Source of the DNA: JBJEFI01 sp051873875
GTDB taxonomy: Bacteria > Bacillota > Bacilli > Bacillales > Bacillaceae_G
Reading direction: 5' to 3'
Assembly (NCBI GenBank): GCA_051873875.1
Contig: JBJEFI010000153.1
Location: 1 to 5,158 of the forward strand
DNA length: 5,158 nt
Part shown: in pieces, positions 5,081-5,158 of the stretch
How the letters are laid out: each line of letters begins with the position of its first letter
Numbering within the stretch: position 1 is the first letter of the stretch
Notes under the pieces: model-generated
Seen by the model: the letters and a program-made list of their open reading frames with translations, nothing else
Told to the model about the DNA's origin: nothing
The model's database searches: none
Position numbers and translations under genes: made by a program

Positions 5081-5104
5081 AAAAAATCAGGTATTTTTAC
5101 CTGA
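5081..5104 (-). terminator. Rho-independent terminator for a minus-strand gene entering from the right
   Basis: TCAGGTA (5087-5093) and TACCTGA (5098-5104) form a perfect 7-bp stem with a 4-nt loop. On the minus strand it is followed by six T (5086-5081) and more A/T. On the plus strand it is followed by CCC and no T-tract. The orientation therefore points to a gene whose end lies near or beyond the right edge, convergent with the cupin gene. Confidence 0.65.
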
Positions 5105-5119
5105 CCCTTATGTCTTAAT

Positions 5120-5158
5120 TTATAACTCGGATAAACAAAAAGTAGGAATCCAACCAAG
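5120..5158 (-). CDS. Possible C-terminal end of a minus-strand gene cut by the window edge
   Basis: The minus frame from 5158 is open for 12 codons (LGWIPTFCLSEL) and stops with TAA at 5122-5120, 16 nt before the terminator hairpin. A second minus frame also stops close by, at 5117-5115, and a third stays open through the hairpin, so the frame cannot be decided. The terminator is the main reason to expect a gene end here; the product is unknown. Confidence 0.2.
   Translation of the reverse strand, partial: LGWIPTFCLSEL

Overview
The window looks like a chromosomal stretch from a low-G+C, endospore-forming Firmicute (Bacillales; Bacillaceae or Planococcaceae such as Lysinibacillus or Solibacillus are plausible). 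The basis is the A+T-rich sequence, strong Shine-Dalgarno sites (AGGAGG, GGAGGG, GAGGTGA), frequent GTG starts, U-tract terminators, an HtrA/YyxA-type protease, a Bacillus-type nucleoside deoxyribosyltransferase and a cupin with a coat-protein-like tail behind a sigma-K-like promoter. The genus is inference.

Layout, left to right. 1-23: what may be one arm of a terminator cut by the window edge. 24-1466 (-): membrane-anchored HtrA-family serine protease with a PDZ domain. 1467-1719: divergent promoter region. 1720-2142 (+): nucleoside 2-deoxyribosyltransferase. 2150-2249: a run of exactly 100 N (scaffold gap). Its two flanks repeat the same 55 bases, so the second copy of the gene's 3' end at 2250-2304 is almost certainly an assembly artefact. 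2298-2327: a short GGAATA/GGAAGA hexamer tract. 2358-2402: a strong hairpin terminator between convergent genes. 2453-2977 (-): unrecognised 174-aa soluble protein with beta-propeller-like repeats. 3201-3785 plus stop (+): 195-aa lipoprotein of unknown function. 3950-4108 (+): 52-aa membrane microprotein followed by a terminator. 4156-4436: about 280 bp without a convincing gene; it carries the cupin promoter and possibly a decayed reading frame on the minus strand. 4437-5057 (+): single-domain cupin with a Gln/Tyr/Pro-rich tail. 5081-5104: a terminator oriented for a minus-strand gene entering from the right.

The genes do not form an operon. Each has its own ribosome-binding site and candidate promoter, strands alternate, and terminators separate several of them. 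Two themes can be supported: envelope functions (HtrA protease, lipoprotein, membrane microprotein) and probable sporulation (cupin). I found no defence system, phage module, CRISPR array, RNA gene or insertion sequence. The most useful observations are the 55-bp gap artefact, the DxDxDG loop inserted near the HtrA active site, the probable spore-coat cupin, and the uncharacterised small proteins.
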